From: Shouchella xiaoxiensis
Lineage (GTDB): Bacteria; Bacillota; Bacilli; Bacillales; Bacillaceae_D
Reading direction: 5' to 3'
Assembly: GCF_016907895.1 (NCBI RefSeq)
Contig: NZ_JAFBCV010000016.1
Span: 26,351 to 90,350, forward strand
DNA length: 64,000 bases
Position 1 is the first letter of the stretch. Each line of letters opens with the position of its first letter. This document shows, one piece after another, positions 1-7,667 of the stretch. Position numbers and translations under genes: made by a program. The notes beneath the pieces were generated by a model. The model was not told the DNA's origin. It did not search any database and saw only the letters and a list, made by a program, of their open reading frames with translations.

Positions 1-450
1 GAGGAAGACGGGGAACTGTTTGTGCGCAGTCCGTTTTTGTTTGCTGGCTATGTGGGCGAGGAGCCGATTGGACCTAGCTTCTCAGTCGGTGATTTAGGCA
101 GAATTGACGACGCAAATTCGCTTCATGTAACGGGGAGAAAAGGCAATATGCTCATCATTGGTGGTCACAATGTGTACCCTGAAGAAACGGAAGAGGTGGT
201 CAAAGAGCTTGCTTTTGTTGAAGAAGCGGTTGCCGTTGGAGTGCCAGACACGTATTGGGGCAGTCGGATGGCGCTTTATGTGCAAGCAAGTGAGGTTCCA
301 GCAAATGCGATCTCACTCATTCGGTCGAAGGTGAAAGAGGCACTTCCACCACTAAAACGGCCGCGCAAAGTCTATCTAGTCGAACAACTGCCTCTTCTTC
401 CTAGTGGAAAGGTCGATCGGCAAGGATTGGTAGGTACAGCAAATGAATGA
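1..450 (+). CDS. yhfT: Acyl-CoA ligase (AMP-forming), C-terminal part, YhfT-like
   Basis: The reading frame is open from base 1, so the gene begins outside the window; about 149 codons of the C-terminal region are present. Visible are the hinge motif GRKGNMLIIGGHNVYPEE (near residues 45-62 of the fragment) and the C-terminal lysine motif LPSGKVDR, the adenylation lysine of ANL-family ligases, which make acyl-CoA from acid, ATP and CoA. The stop overlaps the thiolase start by 8 bases, so the two are translationally coupled. A ligase/thiolase pair matches yhfT-yhfS of Bacillus subtilis; the symbol is by this analogy. The acyl substrate cannot be read from the fragment. Confidence 0.85.
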   Translation, partial: EEDGELFVRSPFLFAGYVGEEPIGPSFSVGDLGRIDDANSLHVTGRKGNMLIIGGHNVYPEETEEVVKELAFVEEAVAVGVPDTYWGSRMALYVQASEVPANAISLIRSKVKEALPPLKRPRKVYLVEQLPLLPSGKVDRQGLVGTANE

Positions 451-1552
451 GGTCTACATTGTTAAAGCCAAACGGTCCGTCATTGGAAAAATAGGCGGTA
501 TTCTTTCAACGGTGCCGCCCGAGAAAGTAGCCGCCACCGTGTTAGCTGAAGTAGCCGAAGACCTGCCAGCGATTGATGGGGTGATCCTAGGCAATGCTGT
601 GGGAGAAGGAGGCAATCTTGCGAGGCACTCATTGCTTGAAGCAGGCTTAGATCAGCGCATTTCTGGGTTAACGGTAGACAGTCAGTGCGCCTCTGGCTTA
701 GACGCGATTCTAACGGCAGCTCGCTTTATACAAGCTGGAGCGGGCGATTGCTATCTCGCTGGAGGGGTAGAAAGTACGAGCTTGGAACCAACCCGATTTC
801 GAGCAGGCGAACAGCTGGCGCTCAAGCGTGCCGCATTTGCCCCTGCGCAGATCGGCGACCCTGACATGGCTCAATCAGCCGAGCAGGTGGCAAGCCGTTT
901 TGCCATTTCCAAAGTAAGGCAGGACCAGTACGCGTACGAATGCTATCGTCGATCCTATCAAGCTCATCTTCATGGGCAGTTTGAAGAGGAGAAAATACGT
1001 GCTCATCAGGGGATAAAAGATGAAGGCATTCGCCAAATGACAGAGCGATTGCTCGAGCGGGTCCCGCCAATAACCGGAACAAATGGCACCATTACGGCGG
1101 CGAACTCCTGTGAAAAATCCGATGGTGCAGCAGTGATCGTACTGATGTCAAAAAAAGCATGTATAGCGGCCGGAATAACACCGTGGCTAACGTTTGTAGA
1201 TGGAGTGCGCGCAGGCTTTGATCCCAATTACGCTAGCTTAAGCCCGTTGCATGCCGTGGAAACGTTGCTTAAACGCCAGTCCTTATCAATTACTGCGATT
1301 GATCGAATCGAGTTTAATGAAGCGTATGCAGTTCAACTGATTGCGTGCGCAGAGCAGTTGCAGCTTGACTTAGCGCGAGTGAATGTGTCCGGCGGCGCAC
1401 TGGCCCTAGGACATCCTTACGGGGCCTCAGGTGCGATTAACGTCTGTCGCTTATTCTACGAAATGCAGCGATCGGACGCTCGTTATGGCATGGCGGTCAT
1501 TGGTGCTGCTGGCGGGGTAGGCTGTGCCGCTTTGTTCAAGAAAGTTATTTGA
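443..1552 (+). CDS. yhfS: Thiolase family acetyl-CoA acetyltransferase, YhfS-like
   Basis: A 369-residue thiolase fold protein of near-usual family length (about 390). The acyl-accepting cysteine is at about residue 82 in DSQCASGLD, NEAY (usual NEAF) lies near 292, and GHPYGASGA near 323-331 supplies the catalytic histidine. The C-terminal loop where most thiolases carry a second catalytic cysteine (C-x-G) reads IGAAGGVG, so that cysteine seems to be absent; a cysteine follows a few residues later. It may therefore be a non-standard thiolase. It overlaps the upstream ligase, forming an operon, and probably acts on acyl-CoA made by that ligase. Cytoplasmic. Confidence 0.85.
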   Translation: MNEVYIVKAKRSVIGKIGGILSTVPPEKVAATVLAEVAEDLPAIDGVILGNAVGEGGNLARHSLLEAGLDQRISGLTVDSQCASGLDAILTAARFIQAGAGDCYLAGGVESTSLEPTRFRAGEQLALKRAAFAPAQIGDPDMAQSAEQVASRFAISKVRQDQYAYECYRRSYQAHLHGQFEEEKIRAHQGIKDEGIRQMTERLLERVPPITGTNGTITAANSCEKSDGAAVIVLMSKKACIAAGITPWLTFVDGVRAGFDPNYASLSPLHAVETLLKRQSLSITAIDRIEFNEAYAVQLIACAEQLQLDLARVNVSGGALALGHPYGASGAINVCRLFYEMQRSDARYGMAVIGAAGGVGCAALFKKVI

Positions 1553-1598
1553 GGGGATAATATAGTGCTGCTTTCACTATTATTCTTCAAAATAAGCA

Positions 1599-1627
1599 TT
1601 TACGCAGTCGTAAACGTATACTATAAT
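1599..1627 (+). promoter_or_regulatory. Sigma-A promoter of glcT
   Basis: TTTACG at 1599-1604 and TATAAT at 1622-1627 are separated by exactly 17 bases, a good vegetative promoter. Transcription would begin at about 1634, so the RAT-like element at 1638 would sit at the extreme 5' end of the message. Confidence 0.7.
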
Positions 1628-1637
1628 GACTGAATTA

Positions 1638-1670
1638 GAGAGTGTTACTAACTCGATTAGGCATAAGCTC
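1638..1670 (+). promoter_or_regulatory. RAT-like antiterminator RNA site in the glcT leader
   Basis: The leader carries GTGTTACT, nine bases, then AGGCATAA, flanked by complementary GAG/CTC. The same two blocks occur in the RAT in front of the PTS gene at 2544. This arrangement is the one GlcT binds upstream of B. subtilis ptsG. No clear terminator with a U-run follows before the glcT start, so if it works it may act on translation or RNA stability, or be a relic. Feedback on the regulator's own message is inference. Confidence 0.5.
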
Positions 1671-1698
1671 TAGCGTTAAGATGTTCAGGAGGTACAAA

Positions 1699-2538
1699 AT
1701 GAACCTCATTAAGTCGTTTAATAACAATATTGCGTTGGTTGAAGATGCTTCCGGTACAGAGTGGATTGTGCTAGGCAACGGTGTTGGCTTTGGTAAAGAA
1801 AAAGGCTCAATTGTTCATGACGCTGACATAAAGAAGAAGTTTGTTGCTGCATCTCACTCCAATTCCCGACAGCCTTTTTTGGCAATGATTGAAAACATGC
1901 CAGTTGCCATTTTTGAGACAACGGAACAGATGATTCGAACGGCTGAAGCGGTCATTGGTGTGCAGCTAAACCAGCAGTTGTTTTTAGCCTTAGCCGATCA
2001 TATACATCATGCCGTGAAGCGGGCTAACGAAGAATTGGATTACCCCCACACGAACCGATGGGAATTACAAAAGCTTTATCCGAAAGAACACCAAGCGGCG
2101 GTCGAAGCGATTCGCGTCGTGTATGACACACTAGACGTAATCTTGCCAAAAAGTGAAGAAACGTTTTTAACGTATCATTTCGTTAATGCACAAGGGCGTC
2201 AAGCTCAGCTTTCAGAGACAATGAAAATGACCGAGGCAATTAACCGAATCATCTCGGTGATTGAATACCACTATGACATGGAATTAAATGAACAGTCGAT
2301 TAATTATTTACGGTTGCTTACCCACTTACGCTACTTTTTATTGCGGCAGCTTCATGGGGAAAAGTTAGACCAAAATGAGATGGACGACGATTTAATTGAG
2401 ATGATCCAAGGCAAGTATGCGAAAGCATTTGACTGTGCCGATAAGATTGCGCGTGTTCTCCACAAGCACTACAGCTGGGAGATTACGCAGAATGAAAAGG
2501 TTTATTTAACGCTGCATATTTGGCGCTTAATTACATAA
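1699..2538 (+). CDS. glcT: BglG/GlcT-family transcription antiterminator
   Basis: A 279-residue antiterminator: N-terminal CAT RNA-binding domain (about 1-55, beginning MNLIKSFNNNIALV), then two PTS regulation domains (PRD1 about 70-165, PRD2 about 175-279) with the conserved histidine-rich helices (DHIHHAVKR). It would bind the RAT hairpin and prevent the terminator at 2571 from forming when its PTS partner is active. The start at 1699 is chosen because AGGAGG lies at 1687-1692; the longer frame from 1642 runs through the RAT-like element. It directly precedes its likely target, the PTS permease. GlcT type is inferred from the RAT sequence. Confidence 0.85.
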   Translation: MNLIKSFNNNIALVEDASGTEWIVLGNGVGFGKEKGSIVHDADIKKKFVAASHSNSRQPFLAMIENMPVAIFETTEQMIRTAEAVIGVQLNQQLFLALADHIHHAVKRANEELDYPHTNRWELQKLYPKEHQAAVEAIRVVYDTLDVILPKSEETFLTYHFVNAQGRQAQLSETMKMTEAINRIISVIEYHYDMELNEQSINYLRLLTHLRYFLLRQLHGEKLDQNEMDDDLIEMIQGKYAKAFDCADKIARVLHKHYSWEITQNEKVYLTLHIWRLIT

Positions 2539-2543
2539 CGCAT

Positions 2544-2577
2544 TTGGCGTGTTACTGGTAAAACAGGCATAACCCAA
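2544..2577 (+). promoter_or_regulatory. GlcT-type RAT in front of the PTS gene
   Basis: GTGTTACT, eight bases, AGGCATAA, followed by CCC whose bases are shared with the left arm of the downstream terminator. The overlap (2571-2577) is the classic mutually exclusive antiterminator/terminator arrangement. The blocks match those of the known ptsG RAT of B. subtilis as I recall them. Confidence 0.7.
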
Positions 2578-2627
2578 ATAACATCTAGATTTCACCTATG
2601 GGTGGTCTAGCTGTTGTTTGGGTTTTT
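2571..2627 (+). terminator. Conditional terminator controlled by GlcT
   Basis: A long imperfect hairpin in which AACCCAAA, AACA and CTAGA pair with TCTAG, TGTT and TTTGGGTT, followed by a T tract. It lies between glcT and the permease and shares bases with the RAT, so read-through would need antitermination. It would also end the glcT message. Confidence 0.75.
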
Positions 2628-2669
2628 TTCGTCTTTTTTATATAAATGAAGCTTAAGGAGTGAATGAAA

Positions 2670-4124
2670 ATGATGAATTACTTACAGCGACTGGGACGGT
2701 CGTTAATGCTACCAGTTGCCGTCCTTCCAGCGGCAGCTGTGTTGCTCGGTGTCGGTGCATGGATGACGAATTTCCCATGGGGTGAGGATAGTGTAATAGC
2801 GGCATTTATGACGGCCTCTGGGGAATCAATCATTAAGAACATGGGTGTGTTGTTTGCGCTAGGTGTTGCCCTTGGTTTATCAAAAGATAAGGACGGAGCA
2901 GCGGCACTAAGTGGCCTGGTTGCCTTCCTCGTTATAACCTCTGTATTATCAGTTGAATCGGTTGCGGACCTGACTCAGATCGCGACTGGAGAGGTTAACC
3001 CGGCGTACGACGTTATTGAGAATCAATTTATCGGAATTTTATCAGGTGTAATCGCCTCAATCATGTACAACCGCTTTAGTCATGTGCAGCTGCCAACGGC
3101 GCTTGCTTTCTTTAGTGGAAAACGACTTGTGCCGATTGTGACGGCAGCGGTTATGATGGTGCTGTCAGCGGTGTTCTTTTTCATCTGGCCGTTTGTTTAC
3201 AATGGTCTTGTCACGTTTGGAACATGGATTAGCCAGCTTGATTTTATCGGCGCAGGGCTTTATGGTTTCTTTAACCGATTGCTTATTCCAACAGGTCTTC
3301 ATCATGCATTAAACTCCGTGTTTTGGTTTGATGTAGCAGGAATTGATGATATTCGTAAATTCTGGGCAGGGGAAGGCGAGCTCGGCATTACCGGTCGTTA
3401 CCAGGCAGGCTTTTTCCCGATCATGATGTTTGGCGTTCCAGCTGCTGCGCTGGCGATGTACCACACGGCTCATGCGAGCAAGAAGAAACAAATCGGTTCC
3501 CTCATGTTAGCGGCAGGGTTTGCCGCGTTTTTAACAGGGGTAACGGAGCCAATTGAGTTTGCGTTTATGTTTGTCGCACCTCTACTGTTTGTTGTTCATG
3601 CCGTATTGACTGGACTATCACTAGCGATTGCGGCATTCTTCCAATGGACAGCAGGATTTTCCTTTAGCGCCGGGTTACTAGACTTTGTCTTAGGCTTTCC
3701 GCTCGATATGGCCAATCAGCCATATATGTTACTGATCCAAGGGGTCATTTTTGGTGGACTTTACTATGTGCTGTTCCGCTTTTTAATTGTAAAATTTAAC
3801 TTAATGACGCCAGGTCGCGAGCCTGAGGGTGAGGGCTTAGATATTTCTGAAGAAACAACGGAAACAGCTGGCTCAAGTCAAATGGCGGTTATGGCGAGCA
3901 CGATTTATCAAGCGTTAGGTGGCGACGATAACGTCGTTTCGATTGATAATTGTGTCACGCGTTTGCGACTGGAAGTAAGAGATATGACAAAGGTCGATCA
4001 AGCAAAAATCAAAAGCACGGGCGTACCAGGTATTAATGTTGTGTCCAATTACAATATTCAAGTTGTTGTCGGCACGCAGGTGCAGTTTGTAGCGGATGAA
4101 ATGGAGAAACTGCGTAAGAAATAA
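2670..4124 (+). CDS. nagP: PTS permease EIICB, N-acetylglucosamine type (NagP-like)
   Basis: A 484-residue fused IIC-IIB permease. The membrane IIC part covers about 1-375 and the cytoplasmic IIB part about 405-484, with the phosphorylated cysteine at about 428 in NCVTRLRLEV. IIC motifs such as IPTGLHHALNSVFWFDVAG and the NLMTPGRE linker are those of NagE/NagP rather than glucose PtsG; no IIA domain is attached, so a separate EIIA must serve it. The start at 2670 is preferred to 2664 because AAGGAG (2655-2660) is then nine bases away. Control is by GlcT-type antitermination, unlike nagP of B. subtilis, which is under NagR. A glucose specificity cannot be excluded. Confidence 0.82.
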   Translation: MMNYLQRLGRSLMLPVAVLPAAAVLLGVGAWMTNFPWGEDSVIAAFMTASGESIIKNMGVLFALGVALGLSKDKDGAAALSGLVAFLVITSVLSVESVADLTQIATGEVNPAYDVIENQFIGILSGVIASIMYNRFSHVQLPTALAFFSGKRLVPIVTAAVMMVLSAVFFFIWPFVYNGLVTFGTWISQLDFIGAGLYGFFNRLLIPTGLHHALNSVFWFDVAGIDDIRKFWAGEGELGITGRYQAGFFPIMMFGVPAAALAMYHTAHASKKKQIGSLMLAAGFAAFLTGVTEPIEFAFMFVAPLLFVVHAVLTGLSLAIAAFFQWTAGFSFSAGLLDFVLGFPLDMANQPYMLLIQGVIFGGLYYVLFRFLIVKFNLMTPGREPEGEGLDISEETTETAGSSQMAVMASTIYQALGGDDNVVSIDNCVTRLRLEVRDMTKVDQAKIKSTGVPGINVVSNYNIQVVVGTQVQFVADEMEKLRKK

Positions 4125-4127
4125 GGG

Positions 4128-4155
4128 AAAAGCTGTTGCTTCGGCAACAGCTTTT
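4128..4155 (+). terminator. Terminator of the PTS gene
   Basis: A perfect 12-base stem (AAAAGCTGTTGC / GCAACAGCTTTT) with a TTCG loop, starting three bases after the stop. Confidence 0.9.
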
Positions 4156-4289
4156 CTAGCATTATTTTTGGTTACATATTAGTAAACAAAGATGCTGTTC
4201 TATGCGAATGTTGCATCCTCAGTCTATTTAATTTGCGAAATTATTAATTTTTTGCAGTATACTTGAAAGATAGAATGGAGTGAGAATGA

Positions 4290-4583
4290 ATGATATTAGA
4301 AGCAGCACTATTACAAGTTAAGTCCAGTATGGAGAATGAATTTGAAAAGGCGTTTGAAGAGGCATCGACGATTATCACAGCGATGAATGGCTACAAATCG
4401 CACGAACTGCAACGATGCCTCGAGGTGAAAGGGAAATATCTCTTACTCGTTCGGTGGGATACGCTCGAAGACCATACAATTGGCTTCAGGCAATCAAGCG
4501 AGTATCAAAGGTGGAAAAAGCTGTTGCATCATTTCTATGAGCCATTCCCGACAGTTGAACATTTTGAATTATTTCATGACTAG
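4290..4583 (+). CDS. Antibiotic biosynthesis monooxygenase (ABM) family protein
   Basis: A 97-residue protein of the dimeric alpha+beta barrel ABM family, the usual length. Visible family features are an N-terminal beta strand (MILEAALLQV), an amphipathic helix with EFEKAFEEA, and the KYLLLVRWDTLEDHTIGFRQS segment followed by the family's W-KKLLHHFYE region. Family members are small cofactor-independent oxygenases or heme-binding proteins; the substrate here is unknown. It has its own ribosome binding site (GGAGTGAG) and a possible -10 TATACT at 4258-4263. It closely resembles the unassigned YczJ-type proteins of Bacillus. Confidence 0.75.
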   Translation: MILEAALLQVKSSMENEFEKAFEEASTIITAMNGYKSHELQRCLEVKGKYLLLVRWDTLEDHTIGFRQSSEYQRWKKLLHHFYEPFPTVEHFELFHD

Positions 4584-4592
4584 GTAAACGAT

Positions 4593-4620
4593 AAAAGTTG
4601 TTGCTTCAGTAACAGCATGT
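4593..4620 (+). terminator. Weak hairpin after the ABM gene
   Basis: GTTGTTGC and GTAACAGC pair around a TTCA loop (eight pairs, some G-T). It looks like a degenerate relative of the terminator at 4128. The T tract is interrupted, so termination would be weak. Confidence 0.4.
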
Positions 4621-5191
4621 TCCTTTAAAATGCTCGCTCAGCATAAAGAAGCGGCGATGATGGCTTTGTGAAAGACTTATTGGTAGCGATTGTTTACAGA
4701 GTTGTTCATACGAGGTGTCTTCAGTCCTAATCAGAGAATCGAGCTTATTTAAAAATGACAGATAGATTAGGAGAAAAGACCTTTATTTCTATTCAGTATT
4801 TTTGGGGAAAGGAGGAATGTACTGTTTTAATGTCGTCCTAGGTTCGTTAAAATTGATGTGGAAAAGGTAAAAGTTTCTAAAATGACTTTGATAACAAGTT
4901 AACTGTCTGTATTGTGGTTTTGTCTAATTAAAAATTGGGAAAATAGATAATTGGAATTATAGAAATTGAAAAAATGGAGGTCATGGGTAAGTGAGCATCG
5001 CAATAAAGTAAAACCGAACAATTCTACTTGTACAGTTGAAGAAACAAATTTATAGCAAGTTTAAAAGGAGTACTAAACTTAAATGTGCTTCTTCAGATAT
5101 AAGAGATTCAAAGCCTATTAGTAAGCTCGCTGTTACTACTAAGAGTGTCGCGAATCGGTTTAGTTAAAATTAAGACCATGGAGCGAATCAA
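4621..5191. other. AT-rich gap before the small membrane protein cluster
   Basis: No convincing gene, promoter or RNA was found here. Frames are interrupted by stops, although short runs (for example around 4998-5054) have a coding look. It may hold decayed copies of the genes that follow. Confidence 0.4.
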
Positions 5192-5528
5192 ATGATTGTT
5201 TATGCTGGACTTATGTTTTTAGTATCAATTTGCCTTGCTTTTCAATACGTAACAGCATTTGTTTTTCTTGGGCTTGGAAGAAACAATCCATATGCACGGT
5301 TTGTAGAGAAATACTACGAGCATAATCCGAAAGACTTGTATGACAAGTTTATGAATTTTTTACATAATGAATTACGGGGTTGCGCATCGTGCTTATAAAA
5401 AGGTAATGACTAAACATGGTGGTATAAAAGGGAAATTACGCTATCTGGGTTTAATTTTTATTGCGACAGTTGTTTTAATCATTATTGGTAATATCCTTCA
5501 TGCAATTGAAATAGGGCTTACAAGTTAG
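5192..5528 (+). pseudogene. Small membrane protein, type A copy 1, frameshifted
   Basis: This is a paralogue of the intact gene at 6251: both begin MIVY and share CLAFQYVTAFVFL and NPYARFVEK. Alignment of the two DNAs shows a two-base deletion in a run of six T at 5356-5361, after which the frame runs into a stop at 5398. Past that point the other frame continues the homology (YIMNYGVAHRAYKKVM to the end at 5528). The intact product would have about 112 residues with one N-terminal and one C-terminal membrane segment and a charged middle. Function unknown. The T run could also be a sequencing error or a slippage site. Confidence 0.7.
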
Positions 5529-5723
5529 AGGTGTAGATGAAGGCTAGTTTCATAGAATCTAAAGATCTATACGTCTTTCGGTGGTTTTACGGACTGGTTT
5601 AGCTTGTAAATAGTAAGCTCAAAAGCTGAATGATATAAAATACGATTCGTACTTTTAAAGTTGTTTCTAAGTAATGAAAAAATAAGTAAGAGTACATACA
5701 AAGATAAAATCAAAGAGGCAAAA

Positions 5724-6023
5724 ATGGAGACGATTGGTCTATCTATAACATTTCAATTTATAACAGGTATGTTGTTTTTTTTATTTGGGATTTCTTCACC
5801 TATAGGTAGTTACTTATCTAACTACTACGTAAAAAAGCCTAAAGATTTTTTTGACTGGTTCACAAATATTTTTTATCTAGCTGCCCATAGTTTTGCCCAC
5901 ATTTCGTTTCTTAAGCTAATTGAGAAACACGGTGGATTTAAGGGAAGGCTCATTTATTTTGGTCAATGGATTATCATATTAATTCTTGTTGTTATTGCGG
6001 TCAACGTCCCCTATATGTTATAA
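5724..6023 (+). CDS. Small membrane protein, type B copy 1
   Basis: A 99-residue protein that I cannot assign to a named family. It has a hydrophobic N-terminal segment (about 5-25), a charged middle with KKPKDFFDWFTNIFY, the motif KHGGFKGRLIYF, and a C-terminal membrane segment (about 75-95). The middle corresponds to NPKDMYDKFMNYFY and KHGGIKGKLRYA in the type A proteins, so the types are distant paralogues. Its closest relative is the type B copy at 6728. The start at 5724 follows AGAGG; the frame is open from a TTG at 5661. Possible role as an immunity protein is inference from context. Confidence 0.6.
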   Translation: METIGLSITFQFITGMLFFLFGISSPIGSYLSNYYVKKPKDFFDWFTNIFYLAAHSFAHISFLKLIEKHGGFKGRLIYFGQWIIILILVVIAVNVPYML

Positions 6024-6250
6024 AAGCGTCCACTTATATGATAAGGAGACTGATTTATACGTTGTACAACGGAAGAGTGAATGTTGCTTTTGACAATGAA
6101 TCGCTATGAAATGATGTCCTAGTCAGTAGGAGAGAAAGTAGTTTGGAAGAAGCCAGAGGAGAGCTGGGTAACAATAGTTAAAGTTGCACACGTCAGCTTA
6201 CGTTTAAAAGCCTTTATGAGAAAGCTTTAAAAATGAGGTGGCAATTTGTC
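6024..6250 (+). other. Spacer with decayed coding fragments
   Basis: Around 6046-6085 the frame reads ETDLYVVQRKSEC before a stop, resembling DETSYALHDG (6655 on) and DETNYVFQYP (7056 on) in the other spacers. A fragment near 6137-6232, partly in a third frame (WKKPEESWVTIVKVAHV), also looks coding. I read this as remains of a gene that was duplicated together with the membrane proteins. Confidence 0.35.
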
Positions 6251-6589
6251 ATGATTGTTTATATGGGTACTCTTTATTTAGTAGGTTTGTGTTTGGCGTT
6301 CCAATACGTAACAGCATTTGTTTTTCTTGTGTTTGGCAGAAGGAATCCGTATGCGAGGTTTGTTGAAAAATTTTACGAGCAAAATCCAAAAGACATGTAC
6401 GATAAATTTATGAATTATTTCTACATAATGAATTATGGAGTTGCTCACCGTTCATATGAAAAAGTAATGACAAAACATGGTGGTATTAAAGGAAAATTGC
6501 GCTATGCGGGGTTAGTGTTTATCACTACAGTTGTTTTAGCTATTGTCGCAAATATCATTAATGCAATTGAAATTAGGCTTACAAGGTAA
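6251..6589 (+). CDS. Small membrane protein, type A copy 2
   Basis: The intact type A member, 112 residues. Two membrane segments are evident (about 2-28, with CLAFQYVTAFVFLVFG, and about 87-105), separated by a basic cytoplasmic or external region with NPYARFVEKFYEQNPKDMYDKF and TKHGGIKGKLRY. The start at 6251 is the one shared with the copy at 5192; GAGGTGG lies 10 bases upstream. No named family recognised. Four such genes in A-B-A-B order point to duplication of a two-gene unit. Reading past the TAA, the same frame continues open for 35 codons. Confidence 0.65.
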   Translation: MIVYMGTLYLVGLCLAFQYVTAFVFLVFGRRNPYARFVEKFYEQNPKDMYDKFMNYFYIMNYGVAHRSYEKVMTKHGGIKGKLRYAGLVFITTVVLAIVANIINAIEIRLTR

Positions 6590-6697
6590 GCAGAAGGCGA
6601 AAAAGCTTTTAAAAATAAGGTAGCATTTGAACATTTGAATGAAAGAAGATTAATAGATGAAACCAGTTATGCGTTGCACGACGGTTGGTTTAGATGA
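6590..6697 (+). pseudogene. Coding remnant following type A copy 2
   Basis: Directly after the TAA of the preceding gene the frame stays open for 35 codons (including KNKVAFEHLNERRLIDE and TSYALHDGWF) and ends at 6695-6697. An overlapping frame from ATG 6657 gives 24 residues ending LDEKTIEMELLKR and overlaps the TTG start of the next gene. The two fragments could be one gene broken by a frameshift near 6690. The DETSY stretch recurs in the other spacers. Function unknown. Confidence 0.35.
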
Positions 6698-6727
6698 GAA
6701 AACAATTGAGATGGAGCTGTTAAAACG

Positions 6728-7042
6728 TTGATAGATGTTTTTGCTTTTATAATAGGTCTTGCTTTAGCTTTTCAATTGATTACGGCTATGCTGCTTTTCA
6801 TTCTAGGAAAGAATACGCCTTTTGTCTTCTTAGTTAATAAGTTATATGAAAATGAACCGAGGGGTATATATGATCGGTTCATGAATGGATTTTATTATCT
6901 GTTTTTTGGAATTGCAGTTGTTTTATTTCGACGGTCTACTGATATACATGGAGCTCTAAAGGGACGTTTTATTTTTCTTTTAGAATGGATTGGAATAGCT
7001 GTAATACTGGTCATTCTTGTCAACATTCCTCATATGTTTTAA
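6728..7042 (+). CDS. Small membrane protein, type B copy 2
   Basis: A 104-residue protein with two hydrophobic segments (about 2-27 and 82-102, plus a hydrophobic patch near 57-66), ending IPHMF much as the copy at 5724 ends VPYML. The middle carries NEPRGIYDRFMNGFYYLFFG and HGALKGRF, matching the GGFKGR/GGIKGK motif of its paralogues. The start is a TTG preceded by GGAG and overlaps the stop of a short upstream frame. No named family recognised. Confidence 0.6.
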   Translation: MIDVFAFIIGLALAFQLITAMLLFILGKNTPFVFLVNKLYENEPRGIYDRFMNGFYYLFFGIAVVLFRRSTDIHGALKGRFIFLLEWIGIAVILVILVNIPHMF

Positions 7043-7057
7043 AGCAGAGATTACGAG

Positions 7058-7204
7058 ATGAAACCAACTATGTGTTTCAATATCCACTCAACTGATGACG
7101 TGATCATTCAAAAGACATCCTTTGAGAAGTGGAACGCTGTTAGTAAAGATTTGCTTGAGCGTGTGCTAAAACACCCTGTGAGATATAGGAGGGAAAACAT
7201 CTAA
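7058..7204 (+). pseudogene. 48-codon remnant abutting the next gene
   Basis: An open frame from ATG 7058 (MKPTMCFNIHSTDD...) that ends TAA at 7202-7204, exactly before the ATG at 7205. The part around SFEKWNAVSKDLLERVL looks like ordinary protein sequence. An alternative frame at its start reads DETNYVFQYPLN, like fragments in the other spacers. It is more likely the tail of a decayed gene than a complete one, though coupling to the next gene is possible. Confidence 0.35.
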
Positions 7205-7657
7205 ATGAGTGTATATAAAACAACAAGAGACAAAAAAGTAATAACGGGCTACAGCAGTTTAGTGCTTGGACTAACTGCGATTATGGTAATTTTCATACTA
7301 ATGGATGATTCGATTGGGCGTCTGTTGTTTTTTGGTTTTTTATTTATTGTCGGAATGATTTATTTTGTATCAGGTATGGTGTTTATCTCATATGAGTTCA
7401 AAGAAGTGGGGTTGCTTGCTCAAGCAGGCTTTATTAGGAGGGTTTTTCCCTATGAAAGCATAACAGCAATTGAGCCAATGGGTAGTCCTTTCTCTGGCAA
7501 TGAGCGAATTCTCGGTTCTTCGCAAGGATTTACGATTAAACATACGGGTCCAAAAGGGGAAGTGAAAATTTCTCCCGAGCGTATGGAAGAATTTAAACGT
7601 GAATTAGTGAAACATGCACCTCAGTTAGAAGAGCGCATGGAAGCAGAGATAAGATAG
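7205..7657 (+). CDS. Membrane protein with bacterial PH-like domain (bPH_4/DUF1200 type)
   Basis: A 150-residue protein with two membrane segments (about 17-33 and 40-62) followed by a small soluble domain. The pattern of a hydrophobic hairpin, then ...AQAGFIRRVFPYESITAIEP... and a later IKHTG/VKISPERMEEFKREL strand-helix end, fits the bPH_4 (formerly DUF1200) proteins of Firmicutes. Role unknown. It has a strong ribosome binding site (AGGAGGG, 7187-7193) and is followed after 10 bases by the DUF5082-like gene, so the two are probably co-transcribed. Confidence 0.6.
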   Translation: MSVYKTTRDKKVITGYSSLVLGLTAIMVIFILMDDSIGRLLFFGFLFIVGMIYFVSGMVFISYEFKEVGLLAQAGFIRRVFPYESITAIEPMGSPFSGNERILGSSQGFTIKHTGPKGEVKISPERMEEFKRELVKHAPQLEERMEAEIR

Positions 7658-7667
7658 GAGGGAGTCT

